Positions 35,473 to 46,127 of a DNA stretch of 64,000 bases are shown here, one piece after another. A model generated the notes under the pieces. The model saw only the letters and a program-made list of their open reading frames with translations, ran no database searches and was not told where the DNA came from. The translations under genes and the position numbers were made by a program. Source of the DNA: Rhodanobacter sp. Soil772 (GTDB taxonomy: Bacteria > Pseudomonadota > Gammaproteobacteria > Xanthomonadales > Rhodanobacteraceae); NCBI RefSeq assembly GCF_001428385.1, contig NZ_LMSK01000001.1:683355-747354 (forward strand). Reading direction: 5' to 3'. How positions within the stretch are numbered: the stretch's first letter is position 1; every line of letters begins with the position of its first letter.

Positions 35473-36665
35473 AAAGATTTTTACTGATCACGCTGGCTTC
35501 ACTGGTGACCCTTGCCGGTTGCCATTCGTTCAAGAAGGAAAACGTCCAGCCGCCGACCCCGCTGGTCAAGGATTTCAAGCCTACCGCGCAGGTCACCCGT
35601 CTGTGGCGCACCAGCGTAGGTGAGGGTGCCGGCACCAGCGGCGCGCGTCTGCGCCCGGCCGTGGTCGACGGCGTGCTCTATGCCGCCAGCACGGACGGCA
35701 AGCTGGTCGCGATCGATGCCGGCAGCGGCAAGAGCCTGTGGTCGAAGAGTTCGCGCACCCATGGCTGGTTCGGCTGGGGCGACAAGAAGCGCAAGGACGC
35801 CCAGTACGCCGGCGGCCCGGCGGTCAGTGGCGACCTACTCGCCGTCGGCACGCTGGATGGCCACGTCTATGCCGTGAATGCGAAAGACGGCAGCCCGCGC
35901 TGGGATGTCGAGGTAAGCGGCGAAGTGCTGGCGTCGCCGGTGATCGTCGGCGACCTGGTCGTGGTACGTACCGGCGACGGTCGCGTCTACGCACTGGACG
36001 CAGCAACCGGCCAGCGTCGCTGGGTCTACGACCAGGGCAGCGTGCCGCTGCTCAGCCTGCGCGGCAATGGCCCGATGCTGGCCGCCAACGGCGTACTGTT
36101 CTTCGGCAGCGACGACGGCAAGCTCGTCGCATTGCGCCAGGACAACGGCACGAAGTTGTGGGAACAGAAACTGGCCGGCGGCGAAGGCCGCACCGAAATC
36201 GATCGCCTGAACGACGCCGACGGCGCGATCCTGCTGGACGGCAGCACGCTCTACGGCACCGCTTACCACGGCAACCTGGCGGCGGTCGACGGCCCCAGCG
36301 GCCGTCCGCTGTGGACGCATCCATTCTCCAGCTTCGAATCGCTGGCGGTCAGCGCCAATGCGGTCTTTGGCGTCAGCGACGAATCGGTGGTGTGGGCATT
36401 CGACAAGAATGGCGGCGCCGACATGTGGAAGAACGACGCGCTGAAGTACCGTTGGCTCAGCGGTCCGGCCGTGCAGGGCGACTACGTCGTGGTCGGCGAC
36501 CTGGAAGGTTACGTGCACTGGCTGCAGACCGGTGACGGCGCGCTGGCCGCCCGCGAGCGGCTGTCGAAGAAGGCGATCCGCGCCCAGCCACTGGTGGTGG
36601 GCGACATCGTTTACGTCGAGGACGTCGAGGGCCGTATCGGCGCCTACCGTCTGTCTTCGCACTGA
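35469..36665 (+). CDS. bamB: Outer-membrane assembly lipoprotein BamB
   Basis: A 398-residue lipoprotein of the BAM complex. The lipobox is LAGC (Cys18). Eight PQQ-type beta-propeller blades follow, for example LVAIDAGSGKSLWSK, VYAVNAKDGSPRWDVEV, VYALDAATGQRRWVYD and GYVHWLQTGDGALAARE. The four-base overlap with yfgM and closeness to der are the conserved neighbourhood of this gene. Confidence 0.96.
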   Translation: MKRFLLITLASLVTLAGCHSFKKENVQPPTPLVKDFKPTAQVTRLWRTSVGEGAGTSGARLRPAVVDGVLYAASTDGKLVAIDAGSGKSLWSKSSRTHGWFGWGDKKRKDAQYAGGPAVSGDLLAVGTLDGHVYAVNAKDGSPRWDVEVSGEVLASPVIVGDLVVVRTGDGRVYALDAATGQRRWVYDQGSVPLLSLRGNGPMLAANGVLFFGSDDGKLVALRQDNGTKLWEQKLAGGEGRTEIDRLNDADGAILLDGSTLYGTAYHGNLAAVDGPSGRPLWTHPFSSFESLAVSANAVFGVSDESVVWAFDKNGGADMWKNDALKYRWLSGPAVQGDYVVVGDLEGYVHWLQTGDGALAARERLSKKAIRAQPLVVGDIVYVEDVEGRIGAYRLSSH

Positions 36666-36687
36666 TCGCTGGAACGAAGTACTCATC

Positions 36688-38091
36688 ATGCTGCCCGTCG
36701 TCGCACTGGTTGGTCGTCCGAATGTCGGTAAATCGACCCTTTTCAATGTGCTGACGCGCAGCCGCGACGCCCTGGTGGCTGATATGCCGGGCGTTACCCG
36801 CGATCGCCACTATGGCGTCTGCCGCACGGGCGAGCGGCCGTTCGTGGTGGTCGACACCGGTGGTTTGTCCGGGGTCGAGGAAGCCATGGACGTGCTGACC
36901 GCGAAGCAGGTGCGCCTGGCGATCGAGGAAGCGAACGTATTGGTGTTCGTGGTCGATGCACGCGAAGGTCTGTTGCCGCAGGACTACGTGATCCTGGGCG
37001 AGCTGCGCCGCAGCGGCAAGACCATCATTGCCGCGGTCAACAAGACCGACGGGCTGGAAGAGGAAGCCGTGCTGGCAGAATTTTCCGCCTTCGGCGTCGG
37101 CAAGATCCTGCCGTTGTCTGCCGCGCACAATCGCGGCACGGGCGATCTGATCCAGCTGATCCTGCCCCTGTTGCCGACCGACGAGGAAAGCACCACCGAG
37201 GCGGAAGGCGAGGACGGCAGCATCCGGGTGGCCATCGTCGGCCGTCCGAACGCCGGCAAGTCGACCCTGATCAATCGTCTGCTGGGCGAGGAACGGCTGA
37301 TCGTCTCCGACGTCGCCGGCACCACCCGCGACCCGATCCGGGTGCCGCTGGAACGCGACGGCAAGCGCTACACGCTGATCGACACCGCCGGCATCCGGCG
37401 CAAGGCGCGGGTCGAGGAAGCCGTCGAGAAATTCAGCGTCATCAAGACGCTGCAGTCGATCGCCGCCGCCCAAGTCGTGGTGGTGATGATCGACGCCCGC
37501 GAAAACCTGGCCGACCAGGACCTCACCCTGATCGGTTATGCGATGGACGAGGGCAGGGCGCTGGTGATCGCGATCAACAAGTGGGACGACATGGACTCGT
37601 ACCAGCGCGACGAATGCCGCCGCGCGCTGGATCGCCGGCTGGTGTTCGTCGATTGGGCGAAGCAGGTGCAGATCTCTGCACTGCACGGCTCGGGCCTGCG
37701 CGAGCTGATGCGCGCAGTGGTGCGCGCGCATGCGTCGGCGACCAAGGTGCTGGTGTCTTCCGACCTCACCAAGACGCTGGAGAAGGCGTACGAGAGCTAC
37801 CAGCCGCCACTGGTGAACGGTCACGCGCCGAAGCTGCGCTTCGCGCATCCGGGCGGCACCAACCCGCCGACCATCGTGATCCACGGCACCCGCACCAAGC
37901 ACATCGCACCGGCGTACCAGCGCTATCTGGAGAATTTCTTCCGCAAGCGCTACAAGCTGGAAGGCACGCCGGTCCGGATTACCTTCCGCGAGGGCGAGAA
38001 CCCGTACGCCGGGCGTAAAAAGGTGCTGACCAAGGAACAGCAGCACAAGGCCAGGCGCCGGGTCAGCGACCTGATCAAGCGCACGCGCTGA
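36688..38091 (+). CDS. der: Ribosome biogenesis GTPase Der (EngA)
   Basis: A 467-residue protein with two GTPase domains in tandem, needed for 50S assembly. The first has GRPNVGKST, DTGG and NKTD; the second has GRPNAGKST, DTAG and NKWD. A KH-like C-terminal domain ends with the basic tail QQHKARRRVSDLIKRTR. The chosen ATG (36688) places GRPNVGKS right after MLPVVALV as in other Der proteins. Confidence 0.97.
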   Translation: MLPVVALVGRPNVGKSTLFNVLTRSRDALVADMPGVTRDRHYGVCRTGERPFVVVDTGGLSGVEEAMDVLTAKQVRLAIEEANVLVFVVDAREGLLPQDYVILGELRRSGKTIIAAVNKTDGLEEEAVLAEFSAFGVGKILPLSAAHNRGTGDLIQLILPLLPTDEESTTEAEGEDGSIRVAIVGRPNAGKSTLINRLLGEERLIVSDVAGTTRDPIRVPLERDGKRYTLIDTAGIRRKARVEEAVEKFSVIKTLQSIAAAQVVVVMIDARENLADQDLTLIGYAMDEGRALVIAINKWDDMDSYQRDECRRALDRRLVFVDWAKQVQISALHGSGLRELMRAVVRAHASATKVLVSSDLTKTLEKAYESYQPPLVNGHAPKLRFAHPGGTNPPTIVIHGTRTKHIAPAYQRYLENFFRKRYKLEGTPVRITFREGENPYAGRKKVLTKEQQHKARRRVSDLIKRTR

Positions 38092-38146
38092 CTGCGCCTG
38101 CGGGCTTCTGGCGACACACCGCCGGCTGCAGCAAGGTGATTCCCGG

Positions 38147-38716
38147 TCAATCCGGATCCTGCTGAATCAGGGCGTACACCGCTGCATCGCGTGGCTGTTC
38201 GCCCACCCACAGGCGTTGACGTTCGATCGCCTCGAACCGTGCACCGATCTTTTCGGCCGTGCGCCGACTCGGCTGGTTGTCGGGCAGAACGACGATCTCG
38301 ATCCGAGTCAGTCCCAGCCGCTCGAAACCGAAGCGCGCCACCAGGGTGGCAGCCGCTGCCGCCACACCTTGCCCGTGACGTGACTGGCGCACCCAGTAAC
38401 CCATGTTGGCGCTGCGGCGGAGCCGGTTGCGCCGGGAAAGACCCACACTGCCGAGCAGTTCGCCCGAGACCGCGTCGAAAACCGGGAATGCAAAGTGCTC
38501 GCCCGAGCGCCATCCTGCCTGGCAATACATCACCCAGGCTCTGGCGTCGTCCAGGCCGTAACCGGCGTGACACCATGGCAGCCAGCGACCCACGCTGCCT
38601 GTCGATTCGCGTACAGCGCCGAGCAGGGCAGTGGTATCACCATCCTGCCAAGGCCGCAGGTGCAGCCGGCCATCAGCCAGTTCCAGCGTGGTCGGGATTG
38701 TCGAGTCCGCGCTCAT
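38147..38716 (-). CDS. GNAT N-acetyltransferase, RimJ/RimL type
   Basis: A 189-residue acetyltransferase. The acetyl-CoA-binding region includes GYWVRQSRHGQGVAAAAATLVARFGFERLGLTRIEI, with Q/RxxGxG/A features, and the RimJ-type PDNQPSRRTAEKIGARFE follows. The target could be a ribosomal protein N-terminus, an amino acid or a small molecule. It is the only minus-strand gene within the ndk-tadA run and diverges from folD. Confidence 0.88.
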   Translation of the reverse strand: MSADSTIPTTLELADGRLHLRPWQDGDTTALLGAVRESTGSVGRWLPWCHAGYGLDDARAWVMYCQAGWRSGEHFAFPVFDAVSGELLGSVGLSRRNRLRRSANMGYWVRQSRHGQGVAAAAATLVARFGFERLGLTRIEIVVLPDNQPSRRTAEKIGARFEAIERQRLWVGEQPRDAAVYALIQQDPD

Positions 38717-38728
38717 GGGGTCTGCCGT

Positions 38729-38757
38729 TTGTGCGCATCAGGCCGAGCCCCGATAAT
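38729..38757 (+). promoter_or_regulatory. Predicted folD promoter
   Basis: The -35 is TTGTGC (38729-38734), the spacer is 17 bases and the -10 is GATAAT (38752-38757), placing the start near 38764, about 20 bases before the folD ATG. Confidence 0.55.
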
Positions 38758-38783
38758 GATCGACTCTACAGTCAGGCATCAAC

Positions 38784-39653
38784 ATGAGCGCACGCATCCT
38801 CGACGGCAAACGCATCGCACAGGAACTGCTGGAGCGTGTCGGCCTGCGCGTCGCCGCGAGGGTGGCGCAAGGGCTGCCCGTGCCGGGACTGGCGGTGGTG
38901 CTGGTAGGCAGCGATGCGGCCTCGACGGTCTACGTGCGCAACAAGCGCAAGGCCTGCCAGCAGGTGGGTTTCCGCTCGTTCGGTTATGACCTGCCGCCCG
39001 ACACCACCCAGGAAGAACTGTTCGCCCTGATCGACCGGCTCAACGCCGACCCGGACGTGCATGGCATCCTGGTGCAGTCGCCGCTGCCGGAACATATCGA
39101 CGAGGACGCCCTTGTCGATCGCATCGACCCGAACAAGGACGTCGACGGTTTCCAGGCGATCAACGTGGGGCGCCTGGCCTTGCGCCGTTTCGGCCTGCGC
39201 CCGTGCACGCCCAAGGGCGTGATGACCCTGCTCGGGCATACCGATCGCCCGGTGCGCGGCCAGCACGCGGTGGTGGTCGGCGTGTCCAACCATGTAGGCC
39301 GTCCGCTGGTGCTGGAGCTGATGATCGCCGGCTGCACCACCACCAGCTGCCATCGCTTCACCCACGACCTGGAAGCCTTCGTGCGCCAGGCCGACATCGT
39401 GATCGTCGCCGTGGGCAAGGCCGGGCTGGTGAAAGGCGAGTGGATCAAGCCCGGCGCCGTGGTGATCGACGTGGGCATCAACCGGCTCGACGACGGCCGC
39501 CTGGTCGGCGACGTGGAATTCGCACCGGCCGCCGAACGCGCCAGCTGGATCACTCCGGTGCCCGGCGGCGTCGGCCCGATGACGGTGGCCACGCTGATGG
39601 AGAACACGCTGGAAGCGGCCGAGGCGCACACCACGCCGCACCGGGTCGCCTGA
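38784..39653 (+). CDS. folD: Methylenetetrahydrofolate dehydrogenase/cyclohydrolase
   Basis: A 289-residue bifunctional enzyme interconverting 5,10-methylene- and 10-formyl-THF for purine synthesis. The catalytic YVRNKRKAC (Y..K), the substrate loop [10 protein letters not shown], the NADP-binding region around [11 protein letters not shown] and the C-terminal [12 protein letters not shown] are present. The usual GRSxIVGxP reads GVSNHVGRP, with Arg replaced by Val, which may affect the NADP phosphate contact. Purine genes guaB and guaA follow. Confidence 0.95.
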   Translation: MSARILDGKRIAQELLERVGLRVAARVAQGLPVPGLAVVLVGSDAASTVYVRNKRKACQQVGFRSFGYDLPPDTTQEELFALIDRLNADPDVHGILVQSPLPEHIDEDALVDRIDPNKDVDGFQAINVGRLALRRFGLRPCTPKGVMTLLGHTDRPVRGQHAVVVGVSNHVGRPLVLELMIAGCTTTSCHRFTHDLEAFVRQADIVIVAVGKAGLVKGEWIKPGAVVIDVGINRLDDGRLVGDVEFAPAAERASWITPVPGGVGPMTVATLMENTLEAAEAHTTPHRVA

Positions 39654-39713
39654 CCCATCGTGGAGAGCCGCGGTGTTCAGCCGCACAGCTGGCGAGCATC
39701 CCGGCGAGGCGCG

Positions 39714-41203
<1,490 letters not shown>

Positions 41204-41204
41204 G

Positions 41205-41335
41205 TACGGGATTCGGGATTGGGGATTCGGGATTCGGAAAAGCCGCATGCCGAGCCCCACCCGATTCCTGATTCACCATTCCCTACGCGCAGCGCAGCCA
41301 TGACCGAATCACGAATCACGAATCCCCAATCCCGG
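41205..41335. repeat. GGGATTCGG-type inverted repeat spanning the guaA start
   Basis: The left arm at 41205-41237 has tandem GGGATTCGG/GGGATTGGG units. The right arm at 41305-41335 is its complement (for example CGAATCCCCAATCCCGG). The best pairing is 23 bases with one mismatch (CGGGATTGGGGATTCG then G/T then GATTCG). The right arm is inside the guaA coding sequence, three bases after the ATG. Confidence 0.75.
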
Positions 41336-42919
41336 CTTCACGACGACAAGATCCTGATCCTCGACTTCGGTGCGCAATACACCCAGCTGATCGCGCGGCG
41401 CGTGCGCGAGCTTGGCGTGTACTGCGAAATATGGGCGTGGGATCACGACCCGGCCGAGATCGCCGCCTTCGGCGCGAAGGGTTTCATTCTCTCCGGCGGC
41501 CCGGAATCCACCACGCTTTCAGGCGCGCCGAAGGCCCCGCAGCAGGTGTTCGACTCCGGCCTGCCGATCCTCGGCATCTGTTATGGCATGCAGACCCTGG
41601 CCGCCCAGCTCGGTGGTGCCACGGAAGCGGCGGACGCACGCGAGTTCGGCCATGCCAGCGTGGACATCGTGGCGCCGAGCCGCCTGTTCGACGGCCTCAG
41701 CGATCATCCGGGCGAGCGCAAGCTGGATGTATGGATGAGCCACGGCGACCACGTGTCGAAAGCGCCGCCGGGCTTCGTGGTCACCGGCGCGACCGATCGC
41801 ATCCCGGTCGCGGTGATGGAGAACGAGGCCAGGCGCTGGTACGGCGTGCAGTTCCACCCGGAAGTGACGCACACGAAGCAGGGCGGGGCGCTGTTGAAGC
41901 GTTTCATCACCGAGATCTGCGGCTGCAAGACGCTGTGGACAGCGGCGAACATCATCGACGACCAGATCGCCCGCGTGCGCGCCCAGGTCGGCGACGACCA
42001 CGTGCTGCTGGGCCTGTCCGGCGGCGTCGATTCGTCGGTGGTTGCCGCGTTGCTGCACAAGGCGATCGGCGATCGGCTGACCTGCGTGTTTGTCGACACC
42101 GGCCTGCTGCGCTGGCAGGAAGGCGACCAGGTGATGGCCACCATGGCCGCCGCTTCCGATGAGCATGGCATGGGCGTCAAGGTGATCCGCGTCAACGCGG
42201 CCGATCGTTACTTCAAGGCGCTTGAAGGCGTGGCCGATCCGGAAGCCAAGCGCAAGATCATCGGTGGCCTGTTCGTGGAGATCTTCGACGAGGAGTCAGG
42301 CAAGATCACCGCCGACGGCAGCAAGGTGAAGTGGCTGGCACAGGGCACGATCTACCCCGACGTGATCGAGTCCGCCGGCAGCAAGACCGGCAAGGCCCAC
42401 GTCATCAAGAGCCATCACAACGTCGGCGGCCTGCCGGCGCACATGAAACTGAAGCTGGTCGAGCCACTGCGCGAGCTGTTCAAGGACGAGGTGCGCCGGA
42501 TCGGCGTGGAACTCGGCCTGCCGCGGGCGATGGTCTACCGCCATCCGTTCCCCGGCCCCGGCCTGGGCGTGCGCATCCTGGGCGAGGTGAAGCGCGAATA
42601 CGCCGAACTGCTGGCCCAAGCCGACGCGATCTTCATCGACGAACTGCGCAAGGCCGACCTGTACGACAAGACCAGCCAGGCGTTCGCGGTGTTCCTGCCG
42701 GTGAAGTCGGTCGGCGTGGTCGGCGACGCACGCGCCTACGAATGGGTGATCGCATTGCGCGCGGTGGAGACCATCGACTTCATGACCGCACAGTGGGCAC
42801 GCTTGCCGTACGAGTTCCTTGGCAAGGTTTCAAACAGAATTATCAATGAGTTACGCGGTGTTTCTCGCGTTGTCTATGACATCAGTGGCAAGCCACCCGC
42901 CACGATCGAGTGGGAATAA
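41300..42919 (+). CDS. guaA: GMP synthase (glutamine-hydrolysing)
   Basis: A 539-residue enzyme converting XMP to GMP. The N-terminal class I amidotransferase has the Cys nucleophile in GICYGMQ and His/Glu in QFHPEVTH. The ATP pyrophosphatase P-loop is GLSGGVDSS, and the dimerisation domain ends in PPATIEWE. I chose ATG 41300, since [13 protein letters not shown] is where the family begins. Residues 3-15 ([13 protein letters not shown]) are encoded by the repeat arm and are extra relative to E. coli. No ribosome binding site precedes this ATG, so coupling to guaB or an alternative start (41219) is possible. Confidence 0.95.
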   Translation: MTESRITNPQSRLHDDKILILDFGAQYTQLIARRVRELGVYCEIWAWDHDPAEIAAFGAKGFILSGGPESTTLSGAPKAPQQVFDSGLPILGICYGMQTLAAQLGGATEAADAREFGHASVDIVAPSRLFDGLSDHPGERKLDVWMSHGDHVSKAPPGFVVTGATDRIPVAVMENEARRWYGVQFHPEVTHTKQGGALLKRFITEICGCKTLWTAANIIDDQIARVRAQVGDDHVLLGLSGGVDSSVVAALLHKAIGDRLTCVFVDTGLLRWQEGDQVMATMAAASDEHGMGVKVIRVNAADRYFKALEGVADPEAKRKIIGGLFVEIFDEESGKITADGSKVKWLAQGTIYPDVIESAGSKTGKAHVIKSHHNVGGLPAHMKLKLVEPLRELFKDEVRRIGVELGLPRAMVYRHPFPGPGLGVRILGEVKREYAELLAQADAIFIDELRKADLYDKTSQAFAVFLPVKSVGVVGDARAYEWVIALRAVETIDFMTAQWARLPYEFLGKVSNRIINELRGVSRVVYDISGKPPATIEWE

Positions 42920-42950
42920 GGAAATCAGTGACTTGCGCGCGAAAGGGAAG

Positions 42951-42967
42951 GCCGGCAATTTGCCGGC
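42951..42967 (+). terminator. guaA terminator
   Basis: An eight-base stem GCCGGCAA / TTGCCGGC with a one-base centre (in practice a smaller stem with a short loop), followed by TTTCTC, lies 31 bases after the guaA stop. Confidence 0.6.
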
Positions 42968-42997
42968 TTTCTCACATTCAAGCGACAATATATTGAA

Positions 42998-43486
42998 ATG
43001 ACTGACGAAATAACCGGAACTTCAAGTACATTCTCAACTGCCGACGTGCAGTACATGCAGCGTGCGCTGCAGCTGGCGGCGCACGCCCGCGACGCCGAGG
43101 GCGAGGTGCCAGTGGGGGCCGTGCTGGTGCAGGACGGCGAGATCGTCGGACTGGGCTGGAACCGCAACATCACCCTGCATGATCCAACCGCCCATGCCGA
43201 AATCATGGCCATGCGCGCGGCTGGCGAGAAACTGGCCAACCACCGCCTGTCCGGCGGCACGCTGTACGTCACGCTAGAGCCGTGTTCGATGTGCGCGATG
43301 GCGATGATCCATGCCCGCCTTGGCCGCGTGGTCTACGCCGCCGCCGACCCCAAGACCGGCGCCGCCGGCAGCGTGTTCGACACCCTGGTCGATGCCCGCC
43401 ACAACCACCGCATCGACGTGGTCGGCGGCCTGCTCGCCGAGGAGTCTGCCGGCATGTTGCGCGAGTTCTTCCGCGCCCGACGCTGA
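42998..43486 (+). CDS. tadA: tRNA adenosine(34) deaminase TadA
   Basis: A 162-residue zinc deaminase that makes inosine in the wobble position of tRNA-Arg(ACG). The catalytic HAEIMAMR and zinc-binding PCSMCAMAM motifs are intact. GEVPVGAVLVQDGEIV is conserved. The first about 15 residues are unlike other TadA proteins; ATG 42998 has no clear ribosome binding site and a start at residue 20 (MQRALQLAA) cannot be excluded. It is convergent with the VOC gene, with four bases between stops. Confidence 0.94.
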   Translation: MTDEITGTSSTFSTADVQYMQRALQLAAHARDAEGEVPVGAVLVQDGEIVGLGWNRNITLHDPTAHAEIMAMRAAGEKLANHRLSGGTLYVTLEPCSMCAMAMIHARLGRVVYAAADPKTGAAGSVFDTLVDARHNHRIDVVGGLLAEESAGMLREFFRARR

Positions 43487-43490
43487 GCGG

Positions 43491-44021
43491 TCAGCCGCCG
43501 TCGACCGTGGCCAGGGATCCGCCGGCAGGCGCACTGGCATCGCTGCCGAGCAGTTGCAACCGCAGCCCCCACGGCGACACGAAATCAAGCACCATGCGTC
43601 CGGCCAGCGGACCGGACGTCAGCCGGTGCGGCGATCCGCTGACGTTGACGCCCATATGCCGCAGCCATTCGCTGGCGTGCTGCACATCGTCCGAAACGAA
43701 CTGCAGCGGCCGCTCGGCCCGACCCGATGCGGGGGAAGGGGAGATGCCGCGGTTGTCAAACAGCTCGATGACCGAGCCAGCATCGCAGGACAGCAGGCGA
43801 GACGCCGGTACGTCGTCCGATGAGGCCTCGGCCACCGCGGATTCCGGACCAATCAGACGGCAATCCAGAACATCCTGGAAAAACGCCACAGCCTGTTCCA
43901 GGTCCGGCACACCGACACTGACGTAGCCGCCACCGTACAGCGTGGCCGCGCGAGCGCTCGATGGCGCGATCGCGGCCAGGTTGAAAGCGAAAAGCAGCAG
44001 CGCGAATAGTGATTTGCCCAT
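43491..44021 (-). CDS. Exported VOC (glyoxalase-fold) protein
   Basis: A 176-residue protein with a signal peptide (cleavage near SSARAATLYGG) and one vicinal-oxygen-chelate domain: YVSVGVPDLEQAVAFFQDVL, SVIELFDNRG, FVSDDVQHASEWLRHMG and MVLDFVSPWGLRLQLLG. Most VOC proteins are cytoplasmic, so a predicted periplasmic one is unusual. The metal ligand set is incomplete by eye. Substrate unknown. Confidence 0.82.
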   Translation of the reverse strand: MGKSLFALLLFAFNLAAIAPSSARAATLYGGGYVSVGVPDLEQAVAFFQDVLDCRLIGPESAVAEASSDDVPASRLLSCDAGSVIELFDNRGISPSPASGRAERPLQFVSDDVQHASEWLRHMGVNVSGSPHRLTSGPLAGRMVLDFVSPWGLRLQLLGSDASAPAGGSLATVDGG

Positions 44022-44632
44022 GGTCCGGCACCCGCTCGAATAGGCGATGAGCGGCTACATGGGCATCGGCCATCCCCGGCAAAACCCCTGACTGATGGCC
44101 AGTAAGTTTCCATGGGTGAACAATCAGCCACGGCCGGCACTGTTCCCATACGGAAACGGAGCGATCGCCCGAATGCTGTTTATCTGCGGCTTCACAGCCC
44201 CGATCCTGTTATCACGCAAACAGACCGGCATGCGTTGCGTGACCCAGGCTGGTCGGTCCGGTCAATCCCATTCACCATCCGCCGTCGAGGGCTACCAGAA
44301 TGAAACGCCATCTCCACAGCTTGCTGCAACACTCGCGTAGCCGGTTCAAAGGCACCCGCGCCGCACATCGGGCCACGGCGCCTCGCAACATGGCCGCCAG
44401 TGCCAGCCTGCAGCCGCAAGACGGCTACGACTGGCTGCGGCAGATCAAGCAGGTGCAGAGGGTGGGCCGCACAGCGGGACGTTGAATGCAAATCTACGGG
44501 GCGCTACGCCTTCACCGACCTGGCGCTTTATTTGACCATAACGACGCGTTATCACACATCGGGTCCAATTGAGGACCCACAACAAGCCGGTAAGTCACTG
44601 ATTCTGTAGTAAAAATACCGATGGGTTTGGTA
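44022..44632. other. Gene-poor region left of dif
   Basis: About 600 bases between the VOC gene and the dif site. GC falls towards dif. One small frame (44300-44485) is possible; nothing else is supported. Confidence 0.5.
44300..44485 (+). CDS. Possible small protein, 61 aa
   Basis: A basic peptide (MKRHLHSLLQHSRSRFKGTR ... YDWLRQIKQVQRVGRTAGR) preceded by GAGGG at eight bases. There is no family match that I know of. It may be a phage-derived remnant or not coding at all. Confidence 0.25.
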   Translation: MKRHLHSLLQHSRSRFKGTRAAHRATAPRNMAASASLQPQDGYDWLRQIKQVQRVGRTAGR

Positions 44633-44660
44633 ATTTTACATAATATACATTATGCGAAAT
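44633..44660 (-). other. dif: Chromosome dimer resolution site dif
   Basis: On the plus strand the 28 bases are ATTTTACATAA (XerD arm), TATACA (central region) and TTATGCGAAAT (XerC arm). Compared with the reverse complement of E. coli dif, as I know it, 24 of 28 bases agree and the core CATAATATACATTATGCG is identical. The site lies where core genes switch from plus to minus strand. XerCD would resolve chromosome dimers here under FtsK control. Filamentous phages and Xer-using mobile elements integrate at such sites, so it could also be an attachment half-site. Confidence 0.88.
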
Positions 44661-44671
44661 TATAGAAGCTC

Positions 44672-45040
44672 ATGAACAAAACCAAACACCACCCCGTACG
44701 CCGCTGGTACGTCTCCCCCGCGGACTTTCTTGAATTGCGCCACAGTTGCGCCTTGAGCCGCAAGGCCTGCGCTGCGTACCTCGGAGTTTCGCCGCATACA
44801 GTGCGGCATTGGGAAACCGGCCGCCACCGCGTGCCATGGTCCGCCGTACGGCTGCTGCGCCTGTTGTGTTGTGGCGACCTAGGTGCATTGTCCGATGAAT
44901 GGGCCGGCTGGACGATCAATCGCCTTGGTCTGCATGCACCCGCCGGGCGGACCTACCGCGAACGTGACATGCGGGTCTGGTGGCAAACCTGCGAGCAGGC
45001 CCGCCTGTTCCGCGAGGCGTACGACCGCAAAACGCTTTGA
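44672..45040 (+). CDS. HTH protein of the DUF3653 / Xer-activation-factor (VC1465) type
   Basis: A 122-residue protein beginning 12 bases after dif. A Cro/C1-like helix-turn-helix ([28 protein letters not shown]) is followed by a C-terminal block with the pattern W.GW.I..lgLh.P.GR.Y...dmr.W...[12 protein letters not shown], characteristic of phage DUF3653 proteins as I recall them. The VC1465 family member XafT of the TLC-phi satellite phage activates XerCD recombination at dif. Placement next to dif strongly suggests a related element gene. No integrase or capsid gene is nearby. The family assignment is from memory and needs an HMM search. Confidence 0.7.
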   Translation: MNKTKHHPVRRWYVSPADFLELRHSCALSRKACAAYLGVSPHTVRHWETGRHRVPWSAVRLLRLLCCGDLGALSDEWAGWTINRLGLHAPAGRTYRERDMRVWWQTCEQARLFREAYDRKTL

Positions 45041-45146
45041 ACCGCCCGCTTCTTTCCCCTTGCGCTGCTCATCGTATGCCGGGCTTGATTTGGGCGCGGC
45101 GACAGCCATCTTCATCCAGACTGAAACGAACCGAAGGAGGCCCGAC

Positions 45147-45596
45147 ATGTCCCGCTACACCAGGAACCCCGATGTGTTGTCGCGCCTCAGCCCTGAGCAG
45201 TATCGGGTAACCCAGCAGAGCGGCACGGAACGCCCCGGAACCGGCGAATACTTGCACAACAAGCAGCCGGGCATCTATGTCGACGTCGTGTCGGGTGAGC
45301 CGCTGTTCGCCTCGTCCGACAAATTCGAATCGGGCTGCGGCTGGCCGAGCTTCACCAAGCCGATCGAGCCAGCCCACGTCAACGAACGGCGCGACGCCAC
45401 GCACGGCATGATTCGCACCGAAGTACGCTCGGTGCACGGCGACAGCCACCTCGGCCACGTTTTTCCCGATGGCCCGGCCGATCGCGGCGGATTGCGCTAC
45501 TGCATCAACTCGGCCTCGTTGCGCTTCGTCCATCGCAACGACATGGAAGCCGAGGGCTACGGCGCCTATCTGGACCAGGTGGAGAACGTGCGATGA
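45147..45596 (+). CDS. msrB: Peptide-methionine (R)-S-oxide reductase MsrB
   Basis: A 149-residue cytoplasmic repair enzyme for methionine-R-sulfoxide. [16 protein letters not shown] and [11 protein letters not shown] (catalytic Cys) are present. The two CxxC zinc motifs of many MsrB proteins are absent, so this is the zinc-free subtype. AAGGAGG is an ideal ribosome binding site. The stop overlaps msrA (ATGA), giving repair of both sulfoxide epimers. Confidence 0.95.
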   Translation: MSRYTRNPDVLSRLSPEQYRVTQQSGTERPGTGEYLHNKQPGIYVDVVSGEPLFASSDKFESGCGWPSFTKPIEPAHVNERRDATHGMIRTEVRSVHGDSHLGHVFPDGPADRGGLRYCINSASLRFVHRNDMEAEGYGAYLDQVENVR

Positions 45597-46102
45597 CGAC
45601 CGAACGCGCCGTCCTGGCTGGCGGCTGCTTCTGGGGCATGCAGGACCTGATCCGCCGCCAGGACGGCGTTGTCTCGACCCGGGTCGGCTACAGCGGCGGC
45701 GACGTGCCGAATGCAACTTATCGCAACCACGGCAGCCATGCCGAGGCGATCGAGATCGTGTTCGATCCTGCGCGGATCAGCTACCGCACGCTGCTGGAAT
45801 TCTTCTTCCAGATCCACGACCCGTCCACGTTGAATCGCCAGGGCAACGACCGCGGCAGTTCGTATCGTTCGGCAATCTTCTACGCGTCGGAGGAGCAGAA
45901 GCGAATCGCGGAGGACACCCTCGCCGACGTGGACGCCTCGGGCCTGTGGCCGGGCAAGGTGGTGACCGAGATGGCGCCTGCCGGCGATTTCTGGGAGGCC
46001 GAGCCCGAGCACCAGGATTACCTCGAACACTACCCCGACGGTTACACCTGCCACTTCATCCGGCCTGACTGGAAATTGCCCCGTCGCCACACCGCAGGCT
46101 GA
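45593..46102 (+). CDS. msrA: Peptide-methionine (S)-S-oxide reductase MsrA
   Basis: A 169-residue enzyme with the catalytic GGCFWG near the N-terminus, followed by VGYSGG and [17 protein letters not shown]. No additional C-terminal resolving cysteine pair is evident beyond the Cys in GYTCHF. It is co-translated with msrB and is convergent with zipA. Confidence 0.95.
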   Translation: MTTERAVLAGGCFWGMQDLIRRQDGVVSTRVGYSGGDVPNATYRNHGSHAEAIEIVFDPARISYRTLLEFFFQIHDPSTLNRQGNDRGSSYRSAIFYASEEQKRIAEDTLADVDASGLWPGKVVTEMAPAGDFWEAEPEHQDYLEHYPDGYTCHFIRPDWKLPRRHTAG

Positions 46103-46127
46103 TGGCAGCAAGCCAGCGCAGGAAGGC

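Noticed and set aside
41219-41299. Extended guaA N-terminus from 41219
   Set aside because: The extra 27 residues are encoded by repeat DNA and have no counterpart in GMP synthases; kept only as an alternative start.
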